From assembly GCF_001700505.1 (NCBI RefSeq), contig NZ_MAPV01000063.1:1-64000 (forward strand): DNA of 64,000 bases. Reading direction: 5' to 3'. The notes below the pieces were generated by a model, which saw only the letters and a list, made by a program, of their open reading frames with translations, did not search any database and was not told the DNA's origin. This document shows, in pieces, positions 36,551-44,936 of this stretch; positions within the stretch are counted from its first letter, which is position 1; every line of letters begins with the position of its first letter. A program made the translations under genes and the position numbers. The stretch comes from Streptomyces mutomycini. GTDB lineage: Bacteria > Actinomycetota > Actinomycetes > Streptomycetales > Streptomycetaceae.

Positions 36551-37120
36551 TCAGATGCGCACTTCGGCCGGCCTCCTGGGAAGGTCGTAGGTGCGCCGGA
36601 TGCTGGAGCCGAGCCTGCCCATGTCGGCTCCGTACACATGAATGGACACGGTGGTGCACTCGGCCGAGTTCCGGACTTCGTGGATGTCGCCGGGCGGGAC
36701 GATGAAGTCGACCTCTCCGGCCTCGTTCGTCGTGACGGCGACGGGAACGAGACAGGGCTTGGCACCGTCCTCCACGAGCCGGTAGCGGACCTCTTCCTCA
36801 GCCCCGACATAGGTGCCTGTCACGCACCAGGAGACGTGGTCGTGAATGGTGGTCCGCTGCCCGGGCAGCCATACCAGCGCGACGACGGAGAACGCCCCGC
36901 CGGGCTCCACATGCAGAACGTGCTGCTTGTAGGACCGCGGGTCCGGCTCCGACTGCTCCGGTGTCAGGAGGCCCTCGGCCAGGAGATGAGGGGCGACGGC
37001 TGCCGCGACGCGCCATCCGCTCCGCTCCGGATCGTCGGCTCCACCCGCTTGTACGGCCGCGCGGATGTCGGCGACGAGCCGTGCCAGCGACGAGGGGGAG
37101 GTCTTGGGGTGTTCACTCAC
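36551..37120 (-). CDS. cupin thiol dioxygenase (cysteine dioxygenase type)
   Basis: A 189-aa cupin protein. The first cupin block TTIHDHVSWCVTGTYVGAEEEV carries the HxH iron ligands and the second, PPGDIHEVRNSAECTTVSIHVYG, carries the third His. These fit type I cysteine dioxygenase or 3-mercaptopropionate dioxygenase, which oxidise a thiol to a sulfinate with Fe(II) and O2. It is the last gene of the long minus-strand operon, 60 nt after the PCP-C-AT gene. A GTG start at 37120 is used. Its substrate in this pathway is unknown. Confidence 0.85.
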   Translation of the reverse strand: MSEHPKTSPSSLARLVADIRAAVQAGGADDPERSGWRVAAAVAPHLLAEGLLTPEQSEPDPRSYKQHVLHVEPGGAFSVVALVWLPGQRTTIHDHVSWCVTGTYVGAEEEVRYRLVEDGAKPCLVPVAVTTNEAGEVDFIVPPGDIHEVRNSAECTTVSIHVYGADMGRLGSSIRRTYDLPRRPAEVRI

Positions 37121-37179
37121 GCGGATCGTCCCTTCCTGGTGTTCTCACTCGACCGGGAGCCCCTGTCGGCGGCGTCGGG

Positions 37180-39816
37180 TCACACCCCGAGGCCTTCCAG
37201 CGTGCGCAGTGCGTCGAGCAGGCCCGTCCGGTCGTCGTCGCTCCGTCGCATGGTCGTCACGACCGTGGCGTCGGTGCCGGAGTCCTCGACGCTCTGCTGA
37301 AGGGCGGGGGCGAGGACGGGATGGGCGCTGATCTCGACCAGGACGTCGTTCTCGCGCAGCAGCCGGCTGACGGCGTCGGAGAGGAGGACGGGATGGCGCA
37401 GGTTGCCTGCGAAGTAGCCGGCGGTGGCCTGCTGCCAGTCGAGCTCCTCGCCCGTCACCGAGGACACCATCGGGATGCGGCCCGGCTTGGGAGTCAGGGT
37501 GCCGACGGCGCGTTCGAGGTCGGCCATGATCGGGTCGATGGCCGGGCTGTGGGCGGGCAGGTCGACGCGGACCATGGCGCACAGGACGTCGCGGTCCTGG
37601 AGTTCGGCCACGATCGCCTCGAGGACCGGGCGCTCGCCGGCCAGGATGGTGGTCCTGGGGCCGTTGCGGGCCGCGATGGAGACGCCTTCGCGCAGGTGCG
37701 GGGTGAGATCGGCCGCGGACAGCTCGAACGCGGCCATGCCGCAGGCCGGGCCCGCCACCCTGCGCTGCTGGTCGCTGTAATGGTGGACGAGCCGGGCCGC
37801 GTCGGGGATGTCGAGTATGCCCGCGATGACACAGGCGGCGATCTCGCCGATGCTGTGGCCCGCGACGGCGGACGGCAGCACGCCCTTGGACTCCAGCCAG
37901 CGGGCGATGCCCACCTGCACGGCGAAGATGATGGGCTGCATCACCCCGACGTCACCCGTCCTGGCGTCCGGTTCGTCGAGGAAGAGCTCATGCACCAGGG
38001 ACCAGCCCGTGTGCCGGGCCAGTTCCCTGTCGCACTCCTCGAGGACCGTACGGAAAGCGGGTTCGGCCCGGAACAGGGTCCGCCCCATACCGACCCACTG
38101 CTGGCCGTAGGGGGAACAGACGTAAGCGGCCCGCAGCGCGATCTCGGTGGAGGGCACGGACTCGGCAGGCAGGCTTTGGACCGGCTCCTGCACGGGAGCC
38201 CGGTCGAGTTCGCTCAGCCGCAGTTGCGGAGCCGTGGCCACCACGCGCAGCAGGTCGCTGAAATCCTGCGACAGTCGCTCGGCGTCCGCGGGCGTGAACA
38301 GGTCGAGAGCGTAGGTGAGGCTGGCGTCGATGCCGGCCGGCGTGCGACGGTCGGCGAAGCGCTCGAACAGCTCGAAGCGCAGGTCGAAGCGGGTGATTCC
38401 CTCGTCCACGGGTTCGGTCCGCACGGCGAGACCGGGCATCTCGAGTTCGGCGATCGCGTTGTTCTGGAACGCGAGCATCACCTGGATCAGCGGGTGCCAG
38501 GCAGGTGACCGAGGAGGGTTGAGGGCCTGGACGAGGTGGTCGAACGGCACTTCCTGGTGGGCGAAGGCCGCCAGGTCCGTGCTGCGAACCCTGGACAGCA
38601 GCTCGCGGAAGGTGGGGTCGCGGTCGGTCCTGGTCCGCAGTACCAGGGTGTTGACGAAGAATCCCACGAGGTCGTCGAGTCCCTCGTCGGTGCGCCCTGC
38701 GGTGGGGATGCCGATCGCGATGTCGGTGCCGGCGCCCCGCCGGGTGAGCAGCGCCGCGAGGGCGGCCTGCACGACCATGAACACGCTGGTGCCGGTCTCA
38801 CGAGCCAGTTGCTGCAGCGCCTGGTGGGTCGACTGCGGAATCCGCGTGGCGACCCGGCCACCCCGGTGGGAGGGGGCGTCCGGCCGGGCGGCGGCCGCGT
38901 CGATCTGCAGCCGGTCGCTCAGCCCCTCCAGCTCCGCGCGCCAGAACGCCGTCTCCCTGTTGAGCAGGCTGTTCGGGTCGTCCTCGTCGCCGAGGAGTTC
39001 GTTCTGCCAGAGCGTGTAGTCGACGTACTGCACGGGGAGTTCGTCCCAGTCCGGCTCCTGCCCGCTGCGGCGCGCGGAGTACGCGCATGCCAGATCCCGG
39101 TTGAGCGGCGCCAGCGACCAGCCGTCGCAGGCAATGTGATGGACAGTCAGCAACAGCACGTGCTCGTCGGGACCCAGCCGGAACAGGTGACAGCGCAACA
39201 CCGTCTCGGCTGTGAGGTCGAAGGCGTAACCGGCCTCCACGCTCAGGGCCTCGGGCAGCTCCGCCTCGGTGACGTCGGTGACCGGCAGTTCGACCGGCGC
39301 CTCGTCAGGGTCGAGGACGATCTGCTGGGGCTGTCCGTCCCAGTTCGGACAGGCCGTGCGCAGGCTCTCGTGCCGTGTCACCAGGTCCCCGAGGGCACTG
39401 CGCAGGGCGGGCAGGTCGAGCTCGCCGCGCAGCCGGTAGGCGATGGGCATGTTGTAGTGCCCCGCCGCGCCGTGCAACCGGTTCAGGAACCACAGCCGGC
39501 GCTGGGTCTGCGAGAGCGGGATCTGTTCCGGGCGGCCGGTGCGCCGCAGGGGCGGGCGCCGGCTGCCGGTGCCGTTCTTCAGGCGCTCGGCGAGCTGGGC
39601 GACGGTCGGGGCCTCGAAGACCGTACGCATCGGGACGTCGACCCCCAGGGCCGCCCGGACACGGATGGCGAGCCGGGTGGCCAGCAGGGAGTGACCGCCC
39701 AGCGCGAAGAAGGAGTCGTCGACGGTGACCCGGTCCACTCCGAGGACCTGGGCGAACACGGCGCAGAGGATTTCCTCCTGCTGGTTGCGCGGGTCACGGC
39801 CCTTGCTCTCGTTCAC
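37180..39816 (-). CDS. hybrid protein: PCP - condensation - acyltransferase
   Basis: An 878-aa protein with an N-terminal PCP (LGGHSL, S43), a condensation domain with intact HHIACDG at 226-232, and a C-terminal PKS acyltransferase (about 575-878) with GHSIGE. There is no ketosynthase, ACP or A domain. The residues at the specificity site read LPAH rather than FAFH (malonyl) or YASH (methylmalonyl), so an unusual extender is likely. The AT probably takes its unit from the FkbJ-type ACP encoded just upstream. I chose the GTG at 39816, 2 nt after the ligase stop codon, because the PCP begins directly after it. Confidence 0.9.
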   Translation of the reverse strand: MNESKGRDPRNQQEEILCAVFAQVLGVDRVTVDDSFFALGGHSLLATRLAIRVRAALGVDVPMRTVFEAPTVAQLAERLKNGTGSRRPPLRRTGRPEQIPLSQTQRRLWFLNRLHGAAGHYNMPIAYRLRGELDLPALRSALGDLVTRHESLRTACPNWDGQPQQIVLDPDEAPVELPVTDVTEAELPEALSVEAGYAFDLTAETVLRCHLFRLGPDEHVLLLTVHHIACDGWSLAPLNRDLACAYSARRSGQEPDWDELPVQYVDYTLWQNELLGDEDDPNSLLNRETAFWRAELEGLSDRLQIDAAAARPDAPSHRGGRVATRIPQSTHQALQQLARETGTSVFMVVQAALAALLTRRGAGTDIAIGIPTAGRTDEGLDDLVGFFVNTLVLRTRTDRDPTFRELLSRVRSTDLAAFAHQEVPFDHLVQALNPPRSPAWHPLIQVMLAFQNNAIAELEMPGLAVRTEPVDEGITRFDLRFELFERFADRRTPAGIDASLTYALDLFTPADAERLSQDFSDLLRVVATAPQLRLSELDRAPVQEPVQSLPAESVPSTEIALRAAYVCSPYGQQWVGMGRTLFRAEPAFRTVLEECDRELARHTGWSLVHELFLDEPDARTGDVGVMQPIIFAVQVGIARWLESKGVLPSAVAGHSIGEIAACVIAGILDIPDAARLVHHYSDQQRRVAGPACGMAAFELSAADLTPHLREGVSIAARNGPRTTILAGERPVLEAIVAELQDRDVLCAMVRVDLPAHSPAIDPIMADLERAVGTLTPKPGRIPMVSSVTGEELDWQQATAGYFAGNLRHPVLLSDAVSRLLRENDVLVEISAHPVLAPALQQSVEDSGTDATVVTTMRRSDDDRTGLLDALRTLEGLGV

Positions 39817-39818
39817 CG

Positions 39819-41024
39819 TCAGCTCCCGACGACGGCCGAGCGCACCTGGGCCGGCCACTCGGCGCTGTCCAGGCCGTACTGGCAGAGGAAGGCGTAGACG
39901 AGTCGCTCCAGACCGAAGCCGACGCAGCCGCTGCGGATCGGGCCGTTCGCACCGTGGTCGATGCCGAAGGCCTTGCCGAAGAGGTCGTCGTGGAAGTTGA
40001 AGGAGCCGACGGCGATCGTCCGGTCCGGCGCGACGTCCAGCCGCAGTTCGTACTTGAGCTCCAGCAGACGCTGGGACCAGATGCGTTCCGAGGTGTCCGT
40101 GCCGCAGAAGAACGGGTCGTTCCCCACCTCGCAGAAGCCGCTCATACCGAGCGTCTCGACGAAGGCGAAGACCTTGCGCATGAACCGCTCCCGGGAGTTC
40201 AGCACGTCTTCCCGGGCACCCATGAAGACGATCTCCCGGATGGTGAAGTCCCAGAGACGCTCCAGCGTCGTGGAGTACGCCGCCTCGAATCGGAACGACT
40301 TGCCGCGGGAGGTGACGACGTGCAGCCGGTCCGCCTCCACCGTCCGTCCTCCGTACTGCTGGAACGTGTGGTAGCACATCGTCGGCGGCAGACAGTAGTC
40401 GACGTTCCCGCAGGAGCCGAGTACCCCGGAATCGAGGCCGTTGCCGGCGTACGAGTCCTGGAAGTCGCGGTAGACGTCAAGGTCGTTGCGCAGCCGGGTG
40501 ACGAACATCAGGTGCTGCGGGAAGGACTTCATGTATCCGGCCGTTTCCAGGGCCTTGGTCCGGATCAGTGTCGGGTACCGGTACTCCCGGGCGTCGAAGT
40601 CCTCGGCCAGCAGGTCGCAGACGGCCTTGTCGAAGTACGTGAAGAGGGAGAGCAGCGGCTCTCCGAGGGCCACCTGGCCCTCGCCCACCTCGGTCACCGC
40701 GCCGGACTCCGCGAGGAGGCCGAATATGTCGCCCTGCGGTGCGCGCCGGTTCGGCGAGGTCCAGACCGACCTGGCCGGGGTCACCCGCTGCTTGCGGACG
40801 TCGTTGTTCACCATGTAGTCGACCTTGGCGGTCAGGGCGGCGTGATCGAGCGGCTCCGGCGAGTACAGGACCATGCCGTGCACCTCGTGGTCCTTCACGA
40901 CCAGTTCGTAGCCGGTGATCTCGGGCGACACGAAGTAGAGGCGGCGCTCGATCTCGGCGGCCAGCGCCTCGGGGACCGGACTCTGCAGTTCGATCCGGGT
41001 CAGGGCGTCGTTCGGGTGCTTCAT
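39819..41024 (-). CDS. aminoacyl-tRNA-synthetase-like amino acid:[carrier protein] ligase
   Basis: A 401-aa class II synthetase-like catalytic domain related to atypical seryl-tRNA synthetases and to the Bradyrhizobium Bll0957 type, which load an amino acid onto a carrier protein instead of tRNA. Motif 2 (SFRFEAAYS...TIREIVFMG) and motif 3 ([15 protein letters not shown]) are clear. Cys-rich blocks ([21 protein letters not shown]) could bind the active-site zinc of this family. No tRNA-binding coiled coil is present. The gene sits between a free ACP and PCP-C-AT, so it likely charges a carrier protein. Family members use Gly, Ala or Ser. The ATG has GAGGAAG upstream. Confidence 0.85.
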   Translation of the reverse strand: MKHPNDALTRIELQSPVPEALAAEIERRLYFVSPEITGYELVVKDHEVHGMVLYSPEPLDHAALTAKVDYMVNNDVRKQRVTPARSVWTSPNRRAPQGDIFGLLAESGAVTEVGEGQVALGEPLLSLFTYFDKAVCDLLAEDFDAREYRYPTLIRTKALETAGYMKSFPQHLMFVTRLRNDLDVYRDFQDSYAGNGLDSGVLGSCGNVDYCLPPTMCYHTFQQYGGRTVEADRLHVVTSRGKSFRFEAAYSTTLERLWDFTIREIVFMGAREDVLNSRERFMRKVFAFVETLGMSGFCEVGNDPFFCGTDTSERIWSQRLLELKYELRLDVAPDRTIAVGSFNFHDDLFGKAFGIDHGANGPIRSGCVGFGLERLVYAFLCQYGLDSAEWPAQVRSAVVGS

Positions 41025-41100
41025 GGTGATTGCTTCCTCGCCGGTAGGGAGAACGGGCCCGGCGCACGCCGGCTCAATACCGCCGCGCGCCGGGAAGGGC

Positions 41101-41303
41101 CTAGGGCCTGTCGTTCGGATCATGCTGGGCTCGCGTGCCCTGGCACCGCACCTCGCAGCGTTGTCGTCAGTCTTCCCCAAGCTCTCGGCTTCGCTCGAGC
41201 AGGGGAGACCCCAACCGCTCCGCGTGGGCTCCTTTCTCCGCTCACGATGCACGGCGCCAGGCCCCGCTCCCTGATCCAGCCTGATCCGAACGAAAGCCCC
41301 TAG
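41101..41303. mobile_element. MITE-like element with 22-bp terminal inverted repeats
   Basis: A 203-bp non-coding element bounded by near-identical 22-bp inverted ends (left CTAGGGCCTGTCGTTCGGAT..., right the complement with two differences). Both ends carry CTAG, which could be the target duplication. It has no transposase and would need one in trans. It separates the ACP gene from the ligase gene inside the minus-strand operon, and its CTAG end provides the TAG stop codon of the ACP. Confidence 0.8.
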
Positions 41304-41545
41304 ACCGCTGCCTTGGAAGTGACCAGGCGGACAAGGCCGTCGACGGTACGGAAGTTGTCGAAGTCCATGTCCTCCGGCCCGAGGCTCATCCCGAATTCCT
41401 TCTCCAGGAACAGCGCGAGCTGCATGGCGAAGAGGGAGTTGACGTAGCCGAGGGCGAATATGTCATCGCTGTCGGCCAGGGGCCGGCCCGCCAGTTGCGG
41501 GATGAGGAATGCGCGGACCCGGGCACGGGCGTCGTCGTGCGTCAT
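41300..41545 (-). CDS. free acyl carrier protein, FkbJ/ZmaD type
   Basis: An 81-aa discrete carrier protein. The phosphopantetheine site is FALGYVNSLFAMQL, with the Ser after Asn instead of the usual Asp-Ser, which is characteristic of ACPs that carry hydroxymalonyl, methoxymalonyl or aminomalonyl units. The gene is followed (in transcription order) by the aaRS-like ligase and preceded by the two dehydrogenases, so it likely carries the acyl unit that they oxidise. Its stop codon is formed by the end of the MITE-like element, so the original C-terminus may have been slightly different. Confidence 0.92.
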   Translation of the reverse strand: MTHDDARARVRAFLIPQLAGRPLADSDDIFALGYVNSLFAMQLALFLEKEFGMSLGPEDMDFDNFRTVDGLVRLVTSKAAV

Positions 41546-41585
41546 TGAGGCGTGTCTCCTTCGTACTTTCGGTGGGACGGAAATG

Positions 41586-42437
41586 TCAGTAGGTGTAGAA
41601 GCCCTGGCCCGACTTGCGGCCCAGCAGCCGGGCGTCGACCATCTTCTGGAGCAGCGGGGCCGGGCGGAACTTGCTGTCCCGGAAGCTCTCGTACAGGACC
41701 GTGAGGGAATTCAGGATCGTGTCGAGGCCGATCAGATCGCCGGTCTCCAGCGGTCCCATCTTGTGACCGAAGCACTCACGGAACATCTTGTCGACGTCCT
41801 CGGCCGAGGCGATCTGTTCGTGGACGCAGAAGATGGCCTCGTTGATGGTCACCATGAGGACCCGGTTGGTGATGAAACCCGGGGAGTCCTGAACGACGAT
41901 CCCCTCCTTGCCGAGGTCCTTGAGCACGCCCCTGGTGATGTCCAGCGTCTCCTCGGAGGTGAAGTGGCCGCTGACCACCTCGACCGCGCTCATCATCGGA
42001 ACGGGGTTCATGAAATGCAGCCCGAGGATCTCGGCCGGACGCTTGGTGACCGAGGCGACCCGGGTGATCGGCACCGCCGAGGTGTTGACCCCGAAGATCA
42101 CGCCGGGACGGCAGATGGCGTCGATCTGCTCGTAGACCGCGCGCTTGATGTCCCAGTTCTCCGTGACGTTCTCGACCACGAAGTCGGCGTCGGCCAAGGG
42201 CGCGTACTCGGTGCTGGTGCGAATCCGGGAGAGTACGGTCTCGGCGCTCTCCTGCGCCTGCTGCCCGAGGAGCATGGCGTGGACCAGTACGTCCCGCCGG
42301 ATCTGGGCGAGCGCGCTGTCGAGCTGCTCCTGCGAGATGTCCACCAGGATCACCTCGAACTTCGCCTGCGCGAACGACTGGGCGACGCCGCGGCCGATCG
42401 TTCCTGCGCCGATCACGCCTACGGTACGGATACTCAC
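41586..42437 (-). CDS. 3-hydroxyacyl-CoA dehydrogenase family, FkbK/ZmaG/ClbD-like
   Basis: A 283-aa NAD-dependent dehydrogenase. The Rossmann motif GVIGAGTIGRGVAQ begins at about residue 6, the catalytic His is in GLHFMNPVP, and PGFITNRV is the dimer/active-site block. In extender-unit pathways this enzyme oxidises the primary alcohol of an ACP-bound glyceryl or seryl group to the aldehyde. The GTG at 42437 is chosen because AAGGTGG lies 9 nt upstream and the Rossmann fold starts there. It lies between the acyl-CoA dehydrogenase and ACP genes. Confidence 0.92.
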   Translation of the reverse strand: MSIRTVGVIGAGTIGRGVAQSFAQAKFEVILVDISQEQLDSALAQIRRDVLVHAMLLGQQAQESAETVLSRIRTSTEYAPLADADFVVENVTENWDIKRAVYEQIDAICRPGVIFGVNTSAVPITRVASVTKRPAEILGLHFMNPVPMMSAVEVVSGHFTSEETLDITRGVLKDLGKEGIVVQDSPGFITNRVLMVTINEAIFCVHEQIASAEDVDKMFRECFGHKMGPLETGDLIGLDTILNSLTVLYESFRDSKFRPAPLLQKMVDARLLGRKSGQGFYTY

Positions 42438-42584
42438 TCGATACCACCTTCTGAGGTTGCGGATAGGGGGTGCTCCGGGGGCTTCCGGGGCATTCCAGTC
42501 AGATTTGGGGACGGCGTGGAGCATCGCGGTGGAGACGTTCCGCTCGTGCCGGCGGGGGCCCTGTCAGGAACCGGTCCGTGTCGC

Positions 42585-43745
42585 TCAGACCGTGCGCCCG
42601 GCAGCGGCGGGGTGCGCGACGTTGCCGCTCCAGTCGCCGAGCATCGACTGGTGCAGCTGCGTCGTCCCCTCGATGATCTCCATGACCTTGGCGTCCCGGA
42701 ACAGCCGTCCGACCGGCGAGTCTCCTCCGATGCCGTACGCCCCGAGCACCTGGACCGCGTCCGCCGCCACCCGGTTCGCAGTGGTCGAGGCGAAGTACTT
42801 CGCCATCAGCGTCCGGTTCACGGCGTCCATGCCGCCCGCGTCCTTGACGCTTCCGGCCTCCAGACACATCAGCCGGGACGCGGTGGCGCCGGTGAGCATG
42901 TCGGCGAGCATCCGCTGCACCAGCTGGTGGTCGATGATCGCTGTCCCGTACTGCTCACGCTTCCGCGCGTAAGCGGACGCCTCTTCCAGGCATGCCTGAG
43001 CGAGCCCGACGCAGCCCCAGGCGGTGCTGTACCGGCCGATGTCGAGCGCGGTCGAAGCGACGAACACCAGCCCGGAGCCTGGCTGGCCCACCATCGAACT
43101 CGCCGGAATGCGACAGTCGTCGAAGGTGATTTCGCCGAGCGACGAGCCACGCAGACCCAGCAGACCCTGCAGTGCCCCGATCCGGAGCCCCGGGGTCTCC
43201 CGCTCGACGAGGAAGGCGGTGTGCCGCCCCTCGTACTGAGCGAAGACCAGGAACACGTCGGCGATCTCACCGAAGCTGATCCACTTCTTGACGCCCCGCA
43301 GAACGATGTCGGATCCGTCGGCGCGGGCCTGTGTCTCCACGCTCTTGGCATCGCTGCCGACCTTCGGCTCGGTGAGCGCGAAGGCGGCGATGGCCTCGCC
43401 CGACCTGATGCTCCTGAGCCAACGGTCCTTCTGCTCCTGGGTCCCCCACTTCCAGATGGAGTGGGACACCATGTCGGCGCATGCCACGAAGTTGCGGACG
43501 TTCTGGCAGGTACGGCCCATCTCCTCGGCCATCAGGCCGTAGCTCACCATGTCCAGGGAGGAGCCGCCCCACTCCTCGGGCAGCAGCGAGGAGAGCCAGC
43601 CCGCGCTGCCGAGTTCCTTGATCAGGTCCCGTGACAAGACCTGCCGTTCATCGGCGGTCCCGGCCTCGGGGGCTATGAATGCGTCGGCGAACTCCCGGAA
43701 CGATGCCCAGGTCTGCATCTGCCGGTCGGTGAGTCGGCTGGTCAT
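42585..43745 (-). CDS. acyl-CoA dehydrogenase family enzyme, FkbI/ZmaE/ClbF-like
   Basis: A 386-aa FAD enzyme with FALTEPKVGSDAKSVETQA, GVKKWISFGEIADVFLVFA and VQVLGAYGIGGDSPVGRLFRDAKVMEIIEG. It is a close paralogue of the enzyme at 25471-26613. In known pathways this class oxidises the ACP-bound aldehyde from the preceding enzyme to the malonate half-acid, giving hydroxy- or aminomalonyl-ACP. The ATG overlaps the stop of the PCP-thioesterase gene (ATGA). Confidence 0.91.
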   Translation of the reverse strand: MTSRLTDRQMQTWASFREFADAFIAPEAGTADERQVLSRDLIKELGSAGWLSSLLPEEWGGSSLDMVSYGLMAEEMGRTCQNVRNFVACADMVSHSIWKWGTQEQKDRWLRSIRSGEAIAAFALTEPKVGSDAKSVETQARADGSDIVLRGVKKWISFGEIADVFLVFAQYEGRHTAFLVERETPGLRIGALQGLLGLRGSSLGEITFDDCRIPASSMVGQPGSGLVFVASTALDIGRYSTAWGCVGLAQACLEEASAYARKREQYGTAIIDHQLVQRMLADMLTGATASRLMCLEAGSVKDAGGMDAVNRTLMAKYFASTTANRVAADAVQVLGAYGIGGDSPVGRLFRDAKVMEIIEGTTQLHQSMLGDWSGNVAHPAAAGRTV

Positions 43746-44758
43746 CGGGGCAGTTCCTCGCTGTCGGGGAGAAGGGATCGCTTGTCTTCGGTGGACTCGC
43801 ACCCGAGGTGCAGTGCCAGCTTCGTCAGCAGCTCTTCCTCGGAGTCACGCAGGAAGAAGTGATCTCCGGCGATCTCCTCGGCTGCGAAGGAACCACTGCT
43901 GTAAGAAGCCCACTCACCCACCGATTCCGGCGGAACGTCCTGGTCGTCGGCGCCGTGGAACACGGATACCGGACACGGCAGAGGAGTGATCTGCGGCGCC
44001 CTGTAGTGGTCCAGGATCGTGTAGTCCGCCCGGATGGTCGGAAGGTAGAGCTCCATGAGTTCCTCGTTCTCGAGGAGCTCCTCAGGTGTGCCGCGCAACT
44101 TCCGCAGACGTTCGGTGAACTCCTCGTCCGAGAGGTCATAGTTGGTCTCGACCGGGGTGGCCTCGTGCGGGGCCAGACACGCGGAGACGAGCAGGCGCTG
44201 CGGCGCGGGAAAGCCGCGGGCCGCGAGGTGCCGGGTGAGCTCGAAGGCCAGTACGCCGCCGAAGCTGTGGCCGAACAGGGCGTAGGGCGTGTGCCGTGCC
44301 TCGTCCATGCCGCCGGTCAGGTCCTCGAGCAGGGCGGACATCCCGGTCAGCGCCGGTTCGGACCAGCGCGCCCCTCTTCCGGGAAGTTCCAGCGGTCTCA
44401 CCGTCACCGAGGAAGGCATCCTGCTGTTCCAGTCCGCGTACATCCGCGCCGAAGCACCCGCGTACGGAAGGCAGTACAGCGTCAGGGCCGACGTTCCGCC
44501 GGCCGTCGGCGCCGGCCCGGACGGGAGGCCGGCAGCGCCTATCCCGAGGAGCCCGCCCACCGTGGGATTGTCGTGGATCTGCCGCAGCGGAACAGCGTGG
44601 CCGAGCGCTTTGACAAGCCGTCGTTGCAGTGCGACGGCCAGAATGGAGTTTCCACCGGCTTCGAAGAAGTTCTCGTCGTCCGAGGCGGGTTCGGCTTCGA
44701 GTGTGTCGCGCCACGCCTGCAGGACAGCAGTACGGATCGTTTCCGTCTCAGGATTCAT
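43742..44758 (-). CDS. PCP fused to a type II-like thioesterase
   Basis: A 338-aa protein with an N-terminal carrier domain (EAGGNSI, Ser near residue 37) and an alpha/beta-hydrolase thioesterase with GHSFGG near residue 170 and a C-terminal catalytic His in GDHFFLRD. The thioesterase resembles editing (RifR/GrsT-like) enzymes: it has YAGASARMY and LPGRGARW. A PCP fused to this kind of thioesterase without any C or A domain is unusual. It may hold and release one intermediate, or be the terminal station of the assembly line. The start at 44758 has only a weak ribosome site. Confidence 0.9.
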   Translation of the reverse strand: MNPETETIRTAVLQAWRDTLEAEPASDDENFFEAGGNSILAVALQRRLVKALGHAVPLRQIHDNPTVGGLLGIGAAGLPSGPAPTAGGTSALTLYCLPYAGASARMYADWNSRMPSSVTVRPLELPGRGARWSEPALTGMSALLEDLTGGMDEARHTPYALFGHSFGGVLAFELTRHLAARGFPAPQRLLVSACLAPHEATPVETNYDLSDEEFTERLRKLRGTPEELLENEELMELYLPTIRADYTILDHYRAPQITPLPCPVSVFHGADDQDVPPESVGEWASYSSGSFAAEEIAGDHFFLRDSEEELLTKLALHLGCESTEDKRSLLPDSEELPR

Positions 44759-44936
44759 CGCATGCGCTTTCGTTACAGGTCGGCATGGCCAGGCCGGCAC
44801 GGTCGGTCCCGCCGGAGCTGTTCCGGGGTAGTGACCGTCCGACGCGGGTCCTGCTCGGGCGGTGGCTCGTCGGCAGCCGCGTACGGCGTGCTGCGGCGCG
44901 GCCGGCGGGCGGGGAGACCCGGGACAGGCTGTCCCT

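Noticed and set aside
39819-41024. Reading the ligase as a housekeeping seryl- or phenylalanyl-tRNA synthetase
   Set aside because: It lacks a tRNA-binding domain, sits inside the NRPS operon next to a carrier protein, and has the Cys-rich blocks of the amino acid:carrier ligase type.
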